This document shows, one piece after another, positions 11,842 through 21,969 of a DNA stretch of 64,000 nucleotides; within the stretch, counting starts at the first letter, position 1; each line of letters opens with the position of its first letter. The notes under the pieces were generated by a model. The model was given only the letters and a program-made list of their open reading frames with translations, was not told where the DNA came from and did not search any database. Position numbers and translations under genes: made by a program. Where the stretch lies: the NCBI RefSeq assembly GCF_050624435.1, contig NC_134543.1, positions 125,021,475-125,085,474 on the forward strand, read 5' to 3'. Origin of the DNA: Tenrec ecaudatus. Taxonomy: Eukaryota; Chordata; Mammalia; Afrosoricida; Tenrecidae.

Positions 11842-11847
11842 AATAAA
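11842..11847 (+). terminator. APH1B: Candidate APH1B poly(A) signal (AATAAA)
   Basis: A canonical AATAAA lies 2.8 kb after the stop, in unique sequence, with pyrimidine-rich DNA 20-50 nt downstream (ccttcctctgcttcctcttt). It is just before the solo LTR at 11939, so it is the last unique signal before repeats begin. An earlier AATAAA at 10453 is an alternative. Confidence 0.5.
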
Positions 11848-11938
11848 ACGACTTTGCCACGACTCCTTCCTCTGCTTCCTCTTTGGAATCCGCACCCTGG
11901 AGTATCTGCTGACACTATAGCTTTTGTCTCGTGACACT

Positions 11939-12409
11939 TGTGTTAGTCTGGGTAGACTGGAGAAACAAATTCATAGATACTCATGTGTATAAGAAATAGG
12001 TTTATATACAAGAGCAATTGCATATTGAGAAAACATCCCGGCCCGGTCCAGATCAAGTCCTGAAGTCCGATATTAGCCCCTATGTCCGACACCAAGCTAT
12101 AAACTCCCCTTCAGACTCACAACACATGCAATGATGCTGAACGCAGGAAGATCACAGACCAGTCGGCGGCAAGTCTTGTGGGTCCAGTGGCAGTGGAAGC
12201 ATCTCAGCATTGGCAGGGGTCTCCACGTGGTTCCTTCAGCTCCAGGGCTCTAGCGTAGCTCCATGTGACTTGTCCATGGGGATGTCTCGCAGGGAGTGTG
12301 TATGTTTCCCACCTCCAGTGAGGTCAAGCTGTGACCTGATTGACAGGCTAAATTCCACCCCTTCACTTTTAATAATCTCAGATTGACAACAGATTATGTA
12401 ACTACCACA
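11939..12409 (-). repeat. Solo LTR, family A (copy 1)
   Basis: In + orientation it begins tgtgttagtctgggtagac and ends gtaactaccaca, so the LTR runs TG...CA on the - strand. It shares ends with copies at 18143, 58920 and 60359 and its middle with the 60359 copy. A clear target duplication is no longer visible. No retroviral coding sequence is attached. Confidence 0.75.
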
Positions 12410-12429
12410 CCATTGGAGTGTGCATTCTG

Positions 12430-12916
12430 CTGGGACTGACCAAGGCTCGGTCCTTTCTCTTTCTGACTCATCCCGAGCATGCTCCTGTCTCTACCTGAGC
12501 TCTACCGGCCAGTCACAAGTTCCCCGTGTTGGTACTTACACTGGGTTGTGCAATCTGTAAGCCAGAAAGCCGTTCAGTTCTTTACAGGAGGTGGCTGCAC
12601 CTCCTTGAAAGTTAAGATATTTTACTGGCAGGTGGTGAGGTTTGCAGAGCAAATCAGTTTTCCGCTGAACAATCCACACAGCTTGTTCCATCTCATTGAC
12701 TGCACCCCCTGGATGTATTTCCACTTCTCCGGGCGCCTTCAGTCATGCACAAACAGTAGTTTTGTGTGTTGGCTGCTCTACTGTCCCCTGTCACCCTACA
12801 GGAGGAAAAGCAAGGCTCGCAGAAGGATGCTCCTTCAGACGGAAGCAGCACTAAAAGGCCCCGAGTCGAGATGAGTGGGAAGCCATTCTAATAAACCCAT
12901 TTTGGATAAAAAAAAT
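12430..12916 (+). pseudogene. Possible processed pseudogene 3' end, unidentified
   Basis: From about 12803 a short frame reads [14 protein letters not shown] then [14 protein letters not shown] and a stop at 12888; an AATAAA at 12890-12895 follows and then an A-run at 12907. An mRNA-like end with poly(A) suggests a retrocopy. Sequence to the left (12536-12724) is open on the opposite strand, which would fit a 5'-inverted (twin-primed) insertion or may be chance. I do not recognise the parent gene. Confidence 0.35.
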
Positions 12917-13018
12917 CTTAAAAAAAGATTTGCAGTCTTGAAAACCCACAGACACAAGTTATCCTTGCCCTATAGGGGGCGCTATGAGTCAGGCTTAAAT
13001 ACAATTTTTTAATTGACT

Positions 13019-13215
13019 TGGTGGCAATGAGATGTCACAGTGGGTTAAGTATTAACTGCAGTTCAGCTGCTAACTTCAAGGATGGTGGTTCAAACCCACC
13101 AGCCACTCCACAGGAGACCGATGGCAGTCTGCTTCCATAAAGAAACCCTGGGTGTCAGTTCTCGGCGCTTGAGCTTGCAATGAGTTGGAATCAACTCCGT
13201 GGCACTGGAGCAGAA
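13019..13215 (+). mobile_element. AfroSINE
   Basis: A tRNA-derived afrotherian SINE. It has the B-box-like ggttcaaacccacc, the agccactccacaggagacc and tctgcttccataaagaaacc blocks, and the 3' end gagttggaatcaactccgtg. A truncated relic of another copy lies just upstream (12970-12998). Confidence 0.9.
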
Positions 13216-13297
13216 GTTGACCTCGGGAGACGGGATGGCGCTCGGCTGCTGTCTGAAAGGTGAGCCTTTTGAAACCCACCCGCAGCTCCACATGACA

Positions 13298-13415
13298 AAG
13301 ACAAAGGCTGGGGCCGTAAGGATTACCGCCTTGGAAACCCTATGGAGCAGTTTGTTCTATAGCATTTCCATGGATCAAAATCAACTTGATGGCAGCCAGT
13401 TTGGTGTTTTGTTAA
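13298..13415 (+). mobile_element. AfroSINE, 5'-truncated
   Basis: This is the 3' half only: ggattaccgccttggaaacc, ctatggagcagtttgttcta and atcaacttgatggcagccag. It lies about 80 bp after the previous copy in the same orientation. Confidence 0.8.
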
Positions 13416-13749
13416 GACGACTATGAAGATGATGAGCCCTGAGCACGTTCCACCTTTAAGCCGCAACCATTGGACAGTATAGACCCATTCTTTCATGCAG
13501 CACATGTTTCTTATCCCCAAATATGCTTCTTACGCTAGGTTCTGAGAATGTAACAGTGAAGAGAGACAGGTACAATCTTAGCCCACACAGGGCACATACA
13601 GTGTGTCATGTTATTCCATTCATAAAACGTTGAAAAATGAGTATAGACACCAAATCTGAAATGATTAACACTGAATTGTTAGCAATGCCTATTTTGGAAA
13701 TTAGGATTGTGGGACACTCTGCTTTATACATAATTTGATCCTTCAAAAC

Positions 13750-14800
13750 AAATTTTTGAAGGAAAATAAAAGGGTAAATGAAAAAGTATTGCTACAACTT
13801 CTTCAATAAATGGATTTTCACTTGCAAAGGAATGAAACAGGACCCATACCTCACACCATGTTTTAAAATGAACTCGAGGTGGATTGAAGAGGACCTGGAT
13901 TTAAATCCTGGAACTCTAAGGATCTTCAGTGAACAAAACAGGGACAAACTTAAGGGCCCTAATACAAAGCAGAAATACAAACATAATGAAAACATCCACA
14001 CTACAGAAGACAAAATAGAGAACTAGAATCTTCTAAAAGATGCAACATTTAGGTACATAAAAAGATTTTTTTACATAAAAATATTTCATTGAGAGTAAAA
14101 AGAACCCATGGATAGCGAAACAAGTAATTGCAGTGATGTATTAGATAAATCCATAGAAAATTATAACACTTTAATAAGAAAAATGCAAATAACCCGATTT
14201 TTAAAATAGGCAAAGGACACGGGTAAGCAACTTACTAAAGATGGATCCACGCCGCCAACAACCATGAAGAAATGCTTGTGATCACTAGCCTTAAGAGAAA
14301 GACAAAACAAGATAGCACCTCACACTGACATGCTTAGCAAAGTTGAAAAAATAAAATACCATGCTGGAGAGGCTGGGGAAAGATCGGAACACTCATCCAT
14401 TGCTAGTGAGGTTGCACGACGGTCCAACCATTGTGGCGAACAGTGAGGTACTTCCTCAAACAAACACAAGTGCCTTACAATAATGCAGTCCCTCCACTGG
14501 GGGGATCCCCCAAAGAAATACCGACCAAAGAGCAAGCAGACCATCGTACATCCATGTTTAGTGCCGCAATTCCTATAACAGCAAAAGGATTGTAACAATC
14601 ACAAAAATTCCAGCTGGATAAACTCTAGTGCATACACTGGAGTCTTTCGCATCCCTGAAAAACAGCCCGGGCTGTCAAGCGCCTCATGACATGGAAAAAA
14701 CTGGAGGAGATTACGTTCAGTAACAGTCAATTTCATAAATATTTCATGACCTCATTATTATGAAGGAAGAATGAAAAATAAAAATAGTTTTTACACCGAA
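13750..14800 (+). repeat. Degenerate L1 (ORF2 C-terminus and beyond)
   Basis: A frame at 13838-13890 reads KGMKQDPYLTPCFKMNSRW, which matches the L1 ORF2 C-terminal region. Downstream blocks such as atgctggagaggctggggaa, gaacactcatccattgctag and ccaaccattgtggcgaacag are shared with the 3' part of mammalian L1. Stops and indels make it non-functional. Confidence 0.75.
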
Positions 14801-15031
14801 GGAAACAACTTGGAAGACTCTTTTGAGACCATGGTTGTGGCCTTGCAGAGGGAGAGGGGAAGGACAGGGATGTAAGGCAGGAGGTTGGGTGGGAAAAAAA
14901 AAAAAAGCAACATACGTCTGTCAGGGGCAGGTACTAATGCAATGTCTCCACTGTTTTTAACGAAATGGGCTGTCCAACTACATATAATATGGTTTTCTTT
15001 GTATGTGTTCTACTCCACAAATAAAGGGGGA

Positions 15032-15034
<3 letters not shown>

Positions 15035-15093
<59 letters not shown>

Positions 15094-15105
15094 TTATTTA
15101 TTTTA
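15035..15105. repeat. (TA)n microsatellite
   Basis: About 27 TA dinucleotides run from 15035 to 15089 and pass into a short TTTA repeat. Confidence 0.98.
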
Positions 15106-15249
15106 AGGGAGAGGGAGAAAAGAGAAGGGTCACGGACTTTTAAAAAATAGGAATGCTTACAGGATCAGAGAAACCTTGATTAAAAATATGCTAATGGGAA
15201 TCTATTGTTTTTATTGTGTATCTTTGGCATCTAGGTCTCTACACATCTC

Positions 15250-15375
15250 TCACCCGGGTGGTGCCGTGGCCTTGGCACTGGCTTCAAGCCCACCAGCTGC
15301 TCCGAGGGAGAAGAACCTAGTCTCATAGGGAGCCTGCTATGAGTCAGCATGGACTCCCGGCATTGGTTTCTTTTA
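15250..15375 (+). mobile_element. AfroSINE, internally shortened
   Basis: The head (cgggtggtgccgtggccttg), middle (cttcaagcccaccagctgct) and tail (ctatgagtcagcatggactc) of the SINE are present with internal deletions. Confidence 0.8.
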
Positions 15376-15384
15376 GCCCATTAC

Positions 15385-15790
15385 CTGAAGAATTCTGCAA
15401 ATTCCTTGCGTTTGGGGCATAAAAAATAAAAAATCTGAAGGGGCAAGATCAGGGCTGTAGGGTGGACGGGGCAAGGTTTCCCAACAAAATTCCCACAGAA
15501 TGGCCCTTGCTGCCCTGGAAGAATGAACAAGTGAGCTTGGACAGGAAGCAATTCCTTGGTGCAGCCTTCTGGCCTTTTCCTCTGGAGCAATATTGCATTT
15601 TCCTTAACCTTCTTCCTAAGAAGATGATCTACCAAGATCACCTTCTCGGAGTCGGCCTGGAGTTGAACTGGGCCAGCAGATCTCCTCGGAACCAGCCCCT
15701 CCCGCCTTCTTTCTGTTGTGAATTGGGCGGAGGTTTGCTCGGTTTTCCATTCCACGGTTCATACACATTTGTTTCATCTCATTGATTGCA
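15385..15790 (-). pseudogene. Mariner-family transposase fossil
   Basis: On the - strand at about 15428-15463 the DNA reads PYSPDLAPSDFL, the mariner/Tc1 motif carrying the third catalytic Asp. It is followed, after a frame change, by phenylalanine-rich FYFLCPKRKE-like sequence. The upstream part (to 15790) is open but poorly alignable and the reading frame shifts more than once. It is a relic of a DNA transposon and is not expected to make protein. Confidence 0.7.
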
Positions 15791-16199
15791 ATCCTCACAG
15801 CACAGCATCACCCCACTTGCTACTTGTGTGTCCCATTTTCAGTCCTGCTCCTCTCCTAAGCCCCTTTTGAACCCTGTCTTTGTTATCTCAGATGATTGGT
15901 TCCTCTAAGGCATAGAGGCACCTTCCCAGGGTTATTGTGCAGAAGTAAAAAGTTTGCGCCTTTTTGTTGTTTTTGAAGGCACCCTTATGAGACGAAGACA
16001 AGTAAGTGCATTACTGAGAGAGATCTTGTCTGCAGCCACCCACTCTCAGGCATGTTTAAAGATGTCTTGTTTGGGATAAGCTTGCTCATGCATGAATTAG
16101 AACCTGCTGTCAATACTTTTTGACTTACCCTTGTACAGTATATATGCAATCTGACAAAATAATAATCAAACTACCCCTGTGATTTCCCATGATCCTTGA

Positions 16200-16450
16200 T
16201 AGAGGTATTGTGTCTCCTTCAAGGTCTTTCACAACCTGGTTTTAACCACTCTTTTCTGCCTCCTTTGGTTCCCCATCCTCCCTTCCCAGAAATCTGCAAA
16301 CACACCCCAAGGCCTCCTCCACTTTCGGCTCACAGTGGACTCTCACACCTGCACATTTTTGTTCTTGTTTTTAGCTCCAACCAGAAAACATCTGATTCCT
16401 CTTTCAAGGCCTCATGCAAACGCCACTTCCTTTATGAAGCCTTTTAAAGA
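16200..16450 (+). repeat. L2 LINE 3' end (likely)
   Basis: The stretch ctttcaaggcctcatgcaaa, cgccacttcctttatgaagc resembles the conserved 3' end of L2, where text like 'caaatgccacctcctctgtgaagcc' is typical. The upstream cctccactttcggctcac region fits as well. It is ancient and diverged. Confidence 0.5.
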
Positions 16451-16477
16451 AAATCTTTAAAAAAAAATTATTGACAC

Positions 16478-16640
16478 GAGGTCCCAGTTGGCGCAGTGGT
16501 TGTGCATTGGGCTGCCAACTGCAAGGTTAGCCATTGGAAATCACTCGCCGCCCATGGGAGAAAGCACCTGTCCCCTCCCAGAAAGAGGGGCCGTCTCAGA
16601 CTCACAGGAGCAGCCACTGCGCGTTTGGTTTCGGTTTTAT
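16478..16640 (+). mobile_element. AfroSINE
   Basis: The head is aggtcccagttggcgcagtg, then gttgtgcattgggctgccaa and caaggttagccattggaaat, and the tail is cagactcacaggagcagcc. It is inserted after the L2 relic. Confidence 0.8.
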
Positions 16641-16809
16641 TGAGATATAAATCATATACCATATAATCCAATGTTTTAAATATATTTTAAAATTGTTCAA
16701 TCATCAAAAAATGACTTTACTATAATCTTTACTTATTACTGCTGTATAATTGTACCTGCCGGGCCAGTGATGATTTATTAGGGGCTAGTGCCCCTGAAAA
16801 ATGTCCATC

Positions 16810-17240
16810 TGCTACCTTAATACTAAACTATAAATATGTGCACATAGATATATTTCCCCATCGTCATATATAAATATATTTGCATATGTACATGTCTGTA
16901 TTTAGACCTCTATAAATGCCCTTTGCCTCCTAGCTCTTTCCTCTGTTTCCTTTTACTTTCCTCTTGTCCCACTATCATGCTCAGCCTTCATTTGAGTTTC
17001 AGTAATTCCTCTCAGTTACATTGCCCTTGATCAAGGTCTACCAGGCCTCCTACACCCTCGTCACCATGGATTTTGGATCACTTGTTGTTCCCGTGTCCCT
17101 GGGTTTATTAACACCCACTTTCTTTCCCCTGCCTCCCCTTCTCCCATGTCCCCCCGGAACTGTCTGTTCTCTGGTCCATTGTTTTCTCCTCCAGATTGTT
17201 TATCCTGCCTAGCTTGTCTAGATAGACTAGACTGTAATTC
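16810..17240 (-). repeat. L1 3' UTR segment, antisense
   Basis: This is the reverse complement of the 5' part of the afrotherian L1 3' UTR seen at 47500-47850: ctctttcctctgtttccttt, actatcatgctcagccttca, tcaccatggattttggatca and tccattgttttctcctccag. The 3' terminus is missing. Confidence 0.75.
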
Positions 17241-17872
17241 TTTCTGGGAGTAGAGAGTCCTGTCTTTCTCCCATGGAGAGGCTGGTACCTTCTAATTGCT
17301 GACCTCGTAGATCCAAATCCAAGGTGAAGCCACTACAATAGTTGCTTATTAAGTCTGCTTTTGAATGAAGAGGTAGGAGGAAGAAGAACGTCGGTTGGGA
17401 ATGACTTTGAACGATAGAAGGGAGACTATGGAGATTTCCCGGGAGATTCAGAAGAGGAGTCACTCTGGAGTGGTATTAATTGTTTGTATTGTGTTTGGTA
17501 GCTTGGGAAAGGAGGGAAACCAAGACGCACAAGCTCTTTTGCCAGGTGTCCAGGGAGCTGGAGGAAACGCATTCCAGCGGAAGGACTCCCTGGTCGCGTG
17601 GCCCCACTAGGAAAGCCTGTTTTCCCAAAGCAGGCAGTTGGCACTGATTTCCTGGAGCCCCTTGAACCCCTAAGCCCTCTGCCCTTGAACCCCTAAGCCC
17701 TGTTCTTGTTGTCGTCAGTGCAGGTAATTAAAAGTTAATATTTGAAATGAGTGAACTCAAGCAGAAGAAATGACTTTGACTTATAATACTCTGAGGTCAG
17801 AGCTGGGCATGTGAATAGGTTCATGCTTCTTGATGGGCCTCTGGGGGCAGGGCGGGCAAGTGGGGCCAGGTT

Positions 17873-18062
17873 AGCGGTTCTCGACCTTCCTAATGCCGCC
17901 ACCCTTTCATACAGTTCCTCAGGTTGTGGTGACCCCCAACCATAAAATTACTTTTGTTGCTACTTCATCACTGTAACTTTGCTACTGTTATCAATCAGGC
18001 AACCTCTGTGAAAGGGTCTTTCGACCCCCAAAGGGGTCTCGACCCAAGGTTATGAACCACTG
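17873..18062 (-). mobile_element. SPIN (hAT) non-autonomous transposon, copy 2
   Basis: Opposite orientation to copy 1. It starts agcggttctcgaccttcc, contains cataaaattacttttgttgc and ctacttcatcactgtaactt, and ends with cccaaggttatgaaccactg. Confidence 0.88.
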
Positions 18063-18142
18063 TAGGAGACAAGCTCTGACGGGCTGGGCTGGGTGGGCGA
18101 GGGGGTCATGTGGGTGTAGACACACACAATCACATATATGAC

Positions 18143-18652
18143 TGAGGTAGTTAGTTTATTGTGCCAACCTGGCTGATAAACACATGGGGGTGTTAATTGA
18201 AGGGCAGAGGGATAAATGGCTCAGTGACCCTCACCTTTCGAGTTCTCGGGGCTTGCTCTCTGATGGTCGGACCAGGGTGCAGCTGCCTTAACCAGTTCCC
18301 TGCTTCAGCTGGCAAGGCTCACTTCCTACAAGACATCCCCAAGGAGAAGCCACATGGACCTACCCTGATGCAGCCCTGGGTGCTGGAGCAGCCGTGTGGA
18401 GACCCCTGCCAGCGCTGAGATGCTTACACGTTCACTGACTCGGCTTTCCTCCTGCAGTCAGCATTATAGTGTGTGTTTTGTGAGATGGAGGAGGACTTTG
18501 TGGATTGGTGTCAGAGATATGGGTTAATGTTGGACTTGTGGGCTTGGGCAGCATTGGGATGTTTTCTTGATGTGCACTTACTTTTATATAAAACTCTCTC
18601 TTATAAATGAGTTTCTGTGGATTTGTTTCTCTAAAGTACCCAGACTAACGCA
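18143..18652 (+). mobile_element. Solo LTR, family A, with perfect 5-bp target duplication
   Basis: The element runs TGAGGTAGTTAG...GACTAACGCA, begins TG and ends CA, and is flanked by atgac at 18138-18142 and 18653-18657. A TATATAAAA-like motif and ATAAA lie near the 3' part. A 5-bp duplication fits class III (ERVL/MaLR-like) insertions. No internal genes remain, so it is a solo LTR. Its middle matches the 58920 copy. Confidence 0.88.
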
Positions 18653-19039
18653 ATGACTTATGTAAGATGGCTGTGTGTGCGCATTTCTCTGCTAGTAGAC
18701 TTAAGTAATTGATGTAAGAGGAGGGGGCTCCAAGAGGTGGCATCTTCTGGAGGACAGCGAGTTTGGTTGGGAGTTTTATTTAAAGTGTGAAATTTGGACA
18801 ATCTTGACATAGTGGAGAAACTTTCACCACAATCAAAATAATGAACATAGATGTCACTCGAACCATCTCCTCAGGCCTTTTGGGGGACCCCACAGCCTCT
18901 CCCTCTACCCCCATGCCTGCCCCTCTGCATTCATCTCATCCGCAGGCAGCAATATACTCTGCTTTCTGCCATTATAGTTTGCCTCTATTTTCTAGAATTT
19001 TAAATAAGTGCAATTGTATTCTCTCTGTCTCTCTCTCTC

Positions 19040-19041
<2 letters not shown>

Positions 19042-19077
<36 letters not shown>
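19042..19077. repeat. (GT)n microsatellite
   Basis: About 18 GT units follow a CT-rich run. Confidence 0.98.
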
Positions 19078-19122
19078 CCTATACTCCAGGTCAGCCTTGG
19101 GAAGAGAGACAGGTTAGTGACG

Positions 19123-19246
19123 ATGTCCCTGGGATTCTGCTTGCTGAGTTAGGAAGGAGGGTCTATGTCCCTGGAATTCTGCTTGCTGAGTTAGGAAGGA
19201 GGGTCTATGTCCCTGGGATTCTGCTTGCTGAGTTAGGAAGGAGGGT
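19123..19246. repeat. Minisatellite, 3 x 42 bp
   Basis: Three units start at 19123, 19165 and 19207 with the core tctgcttgctgagttaggaa. The copies differ by one base (g to a in unit 2), so the expansion is recent. It lies 45 bp after the (GT)n tract, between the two genes. Confidence 0.97.
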
Positions 19247-19645
19247 GACCTTTTGCCCAGGAGCTGAGATGACTAAGGAGATTGGCCTCTGCCCCTGGCC
19301 AACCTTGGTCTGACACTTCCTGAGCCGAAGCCAGGATTTCCTGAGACCATCTAGACTGGAGGCCCTGGGTTGCCCTGACTGCAGGAATGAATCTGTGGGA
19401 GGAGTGGCCTCAGTGCCTTTAGTCCAGGACCATTACAGGGTGACACATGATTGGGATAAGCACGGTGAATTCTCTTATAAGGAAGTGTTTCCATGTCCCT
19501 GGGGCTGTGGCGCTGGCTCTAAGGCTGTAGGCCCCATGTGCACTGGGCTGAGCCCCATCTCCCATTTATTAGGTGGACACAATGCTCCCTCTTTCCCTGG
19601 GTTGTTACCATGTGCCCCAAAGTCTACTCACACCGTGAAGTATAT

Positions 19646-19725
19646 TCGAGGGGGCGTCAAGGTATTTGTGAGAAAATGGAAGAAAAGACAATGGACTCTC
19701 TCCACGAGCTTTTTGGGGCTCCCTT
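19646..19725. mobile_element. Mariner-type MITE candidate
   Basis: gggggcgtcaaggtatttgt at one side and cacgagctttttggggctcc at the other form an imperfect inverted repeat around gaaaagacaatgg. It is similar to the elements at 10464 and 52388. Confidence 0.45.
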
Positions 19726-19968
19726 CACCCAAGGGAGAGGCATCGTGGAATCCCCGGTTGACCTGAAGTCATAAAGATAAGCTATCCTGTGAATAGCAAT
19801 GAGTCCCGGGAAAGAAAACTTGATTGCGGTAAAGATTGTACAACTCTTCTTGATAAGATTGAACTATCGAATTGGATGATAGGTGGATGAAGTGCCAATA
19901 AAACTGTCTTAAAAAAAGATAAGCTACCCTAATTGCAATTTTTTTTATAGTGAATAGTTTTGCACAAC

Positions 19969-20162
19969 CACAGGGGCCTGGTGGCATAGTGGATTACAGG
20001 TGGGGCTACCAACCTAAAGGTCGGCAGTTGAAAACCATCAAGGGAGACAGGCTGGGCTCTCTGCTCCAGAAAGTTCGTCTCAGAAACCCACGGGGCCGTT
20101 CTACCTGATTTTACAGGGTCCCCATGAGTCAGAACAACGCCATGGCAGTGAGTTTGGATTAG
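19969..20162 (+). mobile_element. AfroSINE, near full length
   Basis: The head is ggggcctggtggcatagtgg, the B-box region is ggtcggcagttgaaaaccat, and the tail is tccccatgagtcagaacaac followed by catggcagtgagtttg. Confidence 0.92.
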
Positions 20163-20533
20163 TTACTTCGGTCTAACAAAAACTCTGGCCCTGTAATTGC
20201 CCAATCATTCTATAAAACAACACGGGAGGTGCAGGGGCATGCCCTCGGATGTTCGGTTTTGGCCTCACACCTGGGCTCTTGGATCTGGGAGACCTGGCCC
20301 TGCCCACCTGGGCCTTCTCCACGTGGCTGGACCATGCAGGTGGCACCTGCCCTTTCCTCCACAGGCTGCTCCAGAGGTCACTTTTGAAGACAGCAGTCTC
20401 AAAGCTTCCCCCAGCATCTTGAAAGCCGGAGCTCATCTGGTCTGAGGCGCAAACCCATGCTCCACGCAGCTGCAGAAGTGTCTGGACATCGGCTTCCATA
20501 GAAGCTAGTTTTGGAACCCTATGGAGTAATTCT

Positions 20534-20705
20534 GGGAGCACTAGTGGTGTGATGCTCATGAGCTGGGCTACTGACCCCAACGTCAGCAGTTTGAAACCAC
20601 CAGCCACTCTGGCAGCAAGACACAGCTTTGTACTCCTGTAAAGAGTTACAGACCTGGAATCCCATGGCGGCACTTCTACTCTGCCCTAGAGGACTACTGT
20701 GGGGT
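20534..20705 (+). mobile_element. AfroSINE
   Basis: gagcactagtggtgtgatgc, cagcagtttgaaaccaccag, actcctgtaaagagttacag and ggcacttctactctgcccta are SINE blocks in order. A relic of another copy's tail precedes it at 20505-20530. Confidence 0.85.
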
Positions 20706-21282
20706 CTGCCCCCACGAGACAGAGACGTTTTGCTGTTGTTTTTCTGGCAGACTGACTCTGGAAGAAAAAAAGCACCTTGGCTCAGGGGCTGTGGAGAGGC
20801 ATGTGGGGTAAGCGGCACCGAATAAACCCTCTGTCATCAGTGGGTTTCCAACTCAAAGACCCCCCCTCAGGGGAGCGGACACCTGCTCCCTGAATCCGGA
20901 GTAGACAACGTCATCCTTCTCCCCAGAAGTGGCTTATTCTGCGGACCCTGTGCTGCCAGCAGCCAACACAGGCACCACCAGGACTCAGCTGTGGTTCGCT
21001 CTGCTCTGCCTGCCCTGGGCCGGATCTCCCCTCCGCCCCATTCTCCTTGCTCACATCCCCCTCCCCCTGATCTCTCCCACTTTCTAGCATGCACTCCCCA
21101 ACACGTTCGTCCAGGGTTTATTTGGGTGTGGAAATCTTCTAGGGCTAACGCCCTTAAGGGGCACCCGAAAGGCGGTGAGTGGTTCTTATCCGTGCCATCC
21201 CTGCAGTCGTCGCAGGCTACATGCAGCTGCCAAACTCCTGGGTAAGCCTGAAAACTCCATGTCTGACCAACTTTTCAAATCA

Positions 21283-21480
21283 ACCTCACCGCCATCCAGT
21301 CGATGCCAACTCGTAGCAACCCTGTAGGACGGGGAGAACTGCCCCTGTGGGTTTCCAAGACAGTAACTCTACACAGGTCTAGAAAGCCCACCTTTCTCCC
21401 TCAGAGAGGCTAGTGGTTTTGAACTACTGACCTTGTGGATTGCGGCCCAGCGTGTAACCAATGCACTACCAGGGCGCCTC
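21283..21480 (-). mobile_element. AfroSINE, antisense
   Basis: Reverse complement of the SINE: accgccatccagtcgatgcc, ctgtgggtttccaagacagt, gttttgaactactgaccttg and accaatgcactaccagggcg. Confidence 0.92.
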
Positions 21481-21963
21481 TGCCCTTGCTTCACTAAATG
21501 TACATTTTAAAGGCAGTACTGATTCAGTGATTGGAAGGCGTTGATGTGTATTTGTGGCAACGTGGGCATGTGAGGTCTGTGCTTTCACCGCAAACGTTTT
21601 CTGAAACCTCAGTGCACCCCAAGGATGGACAGGCTATGACTGCCTGCCCCATGGGGCGGTCCTCAGTCTAGAAGCAGGTCGCCAGGCCTGTGAGCACTGC
21701 TGATTGAGTTTAAGCCACCGATCCCCATGACAGTAATGGAGCACAAACCAGGTGTGCCCGCCTGCCCCACCCCCCACCCCCTCGAGATTTCAAGGCTGCG
21801 AGAGCATTTTCCTTTGAAGGTAGGCACTCAGGCTTGGGTGGAATGGTCACTGCTGAACGCGTTCTTTCTTCTCATTCTGGTGAGTGACCTGACCCCACAG
21901 GTGGGGCACAGCAAACTCTCTGTCACTGAAGGATGCTGCAAAGTCATTCTGGAGTGAACACGT

Positions 21964-21969
21964 TTTATT
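21964..21969 (-). terminator. CA12: CA12 poly(A) signal (AATAAA on - strand)
   Basis: TTTATT on the + strand gives AATAAA on the - strand, in unique sequence 2.6 kb past the stop. I see no other canonical signal between here and the stop. Cleavage would fall near 21940-21950. The facing APH1B signal is 10.1 kb away, so the genes converge without overlapping. Confidence 0.75.

Larger units (their letters stand above)
9014..11870 (+). other. APH1B: Probable APH1B 3' UTR
   Basis: This is the sequence after the APH1B stop, up to the strongest poly(A) signal. AATAAA occurs at 10453-10458 and 11842-11847; the second is followed by T-rich DNA, as expected after a cleavage site. An (AC)n tract lies at 10222-10239 and a mariner-type MITE at about 10464-10530. 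A GC-richer block at 10800-11300 includes a short CAG run near 11242. UTR length is inferred, with no transcript evidence. Confidence 0.5.

Noticed and set aside
12479-12874. 131-codon + strand frame as a gene
   Set aside because: No conserved motif; the credible signal in this area is a different frame near its 3' end that looks like a retrocopy terminus.
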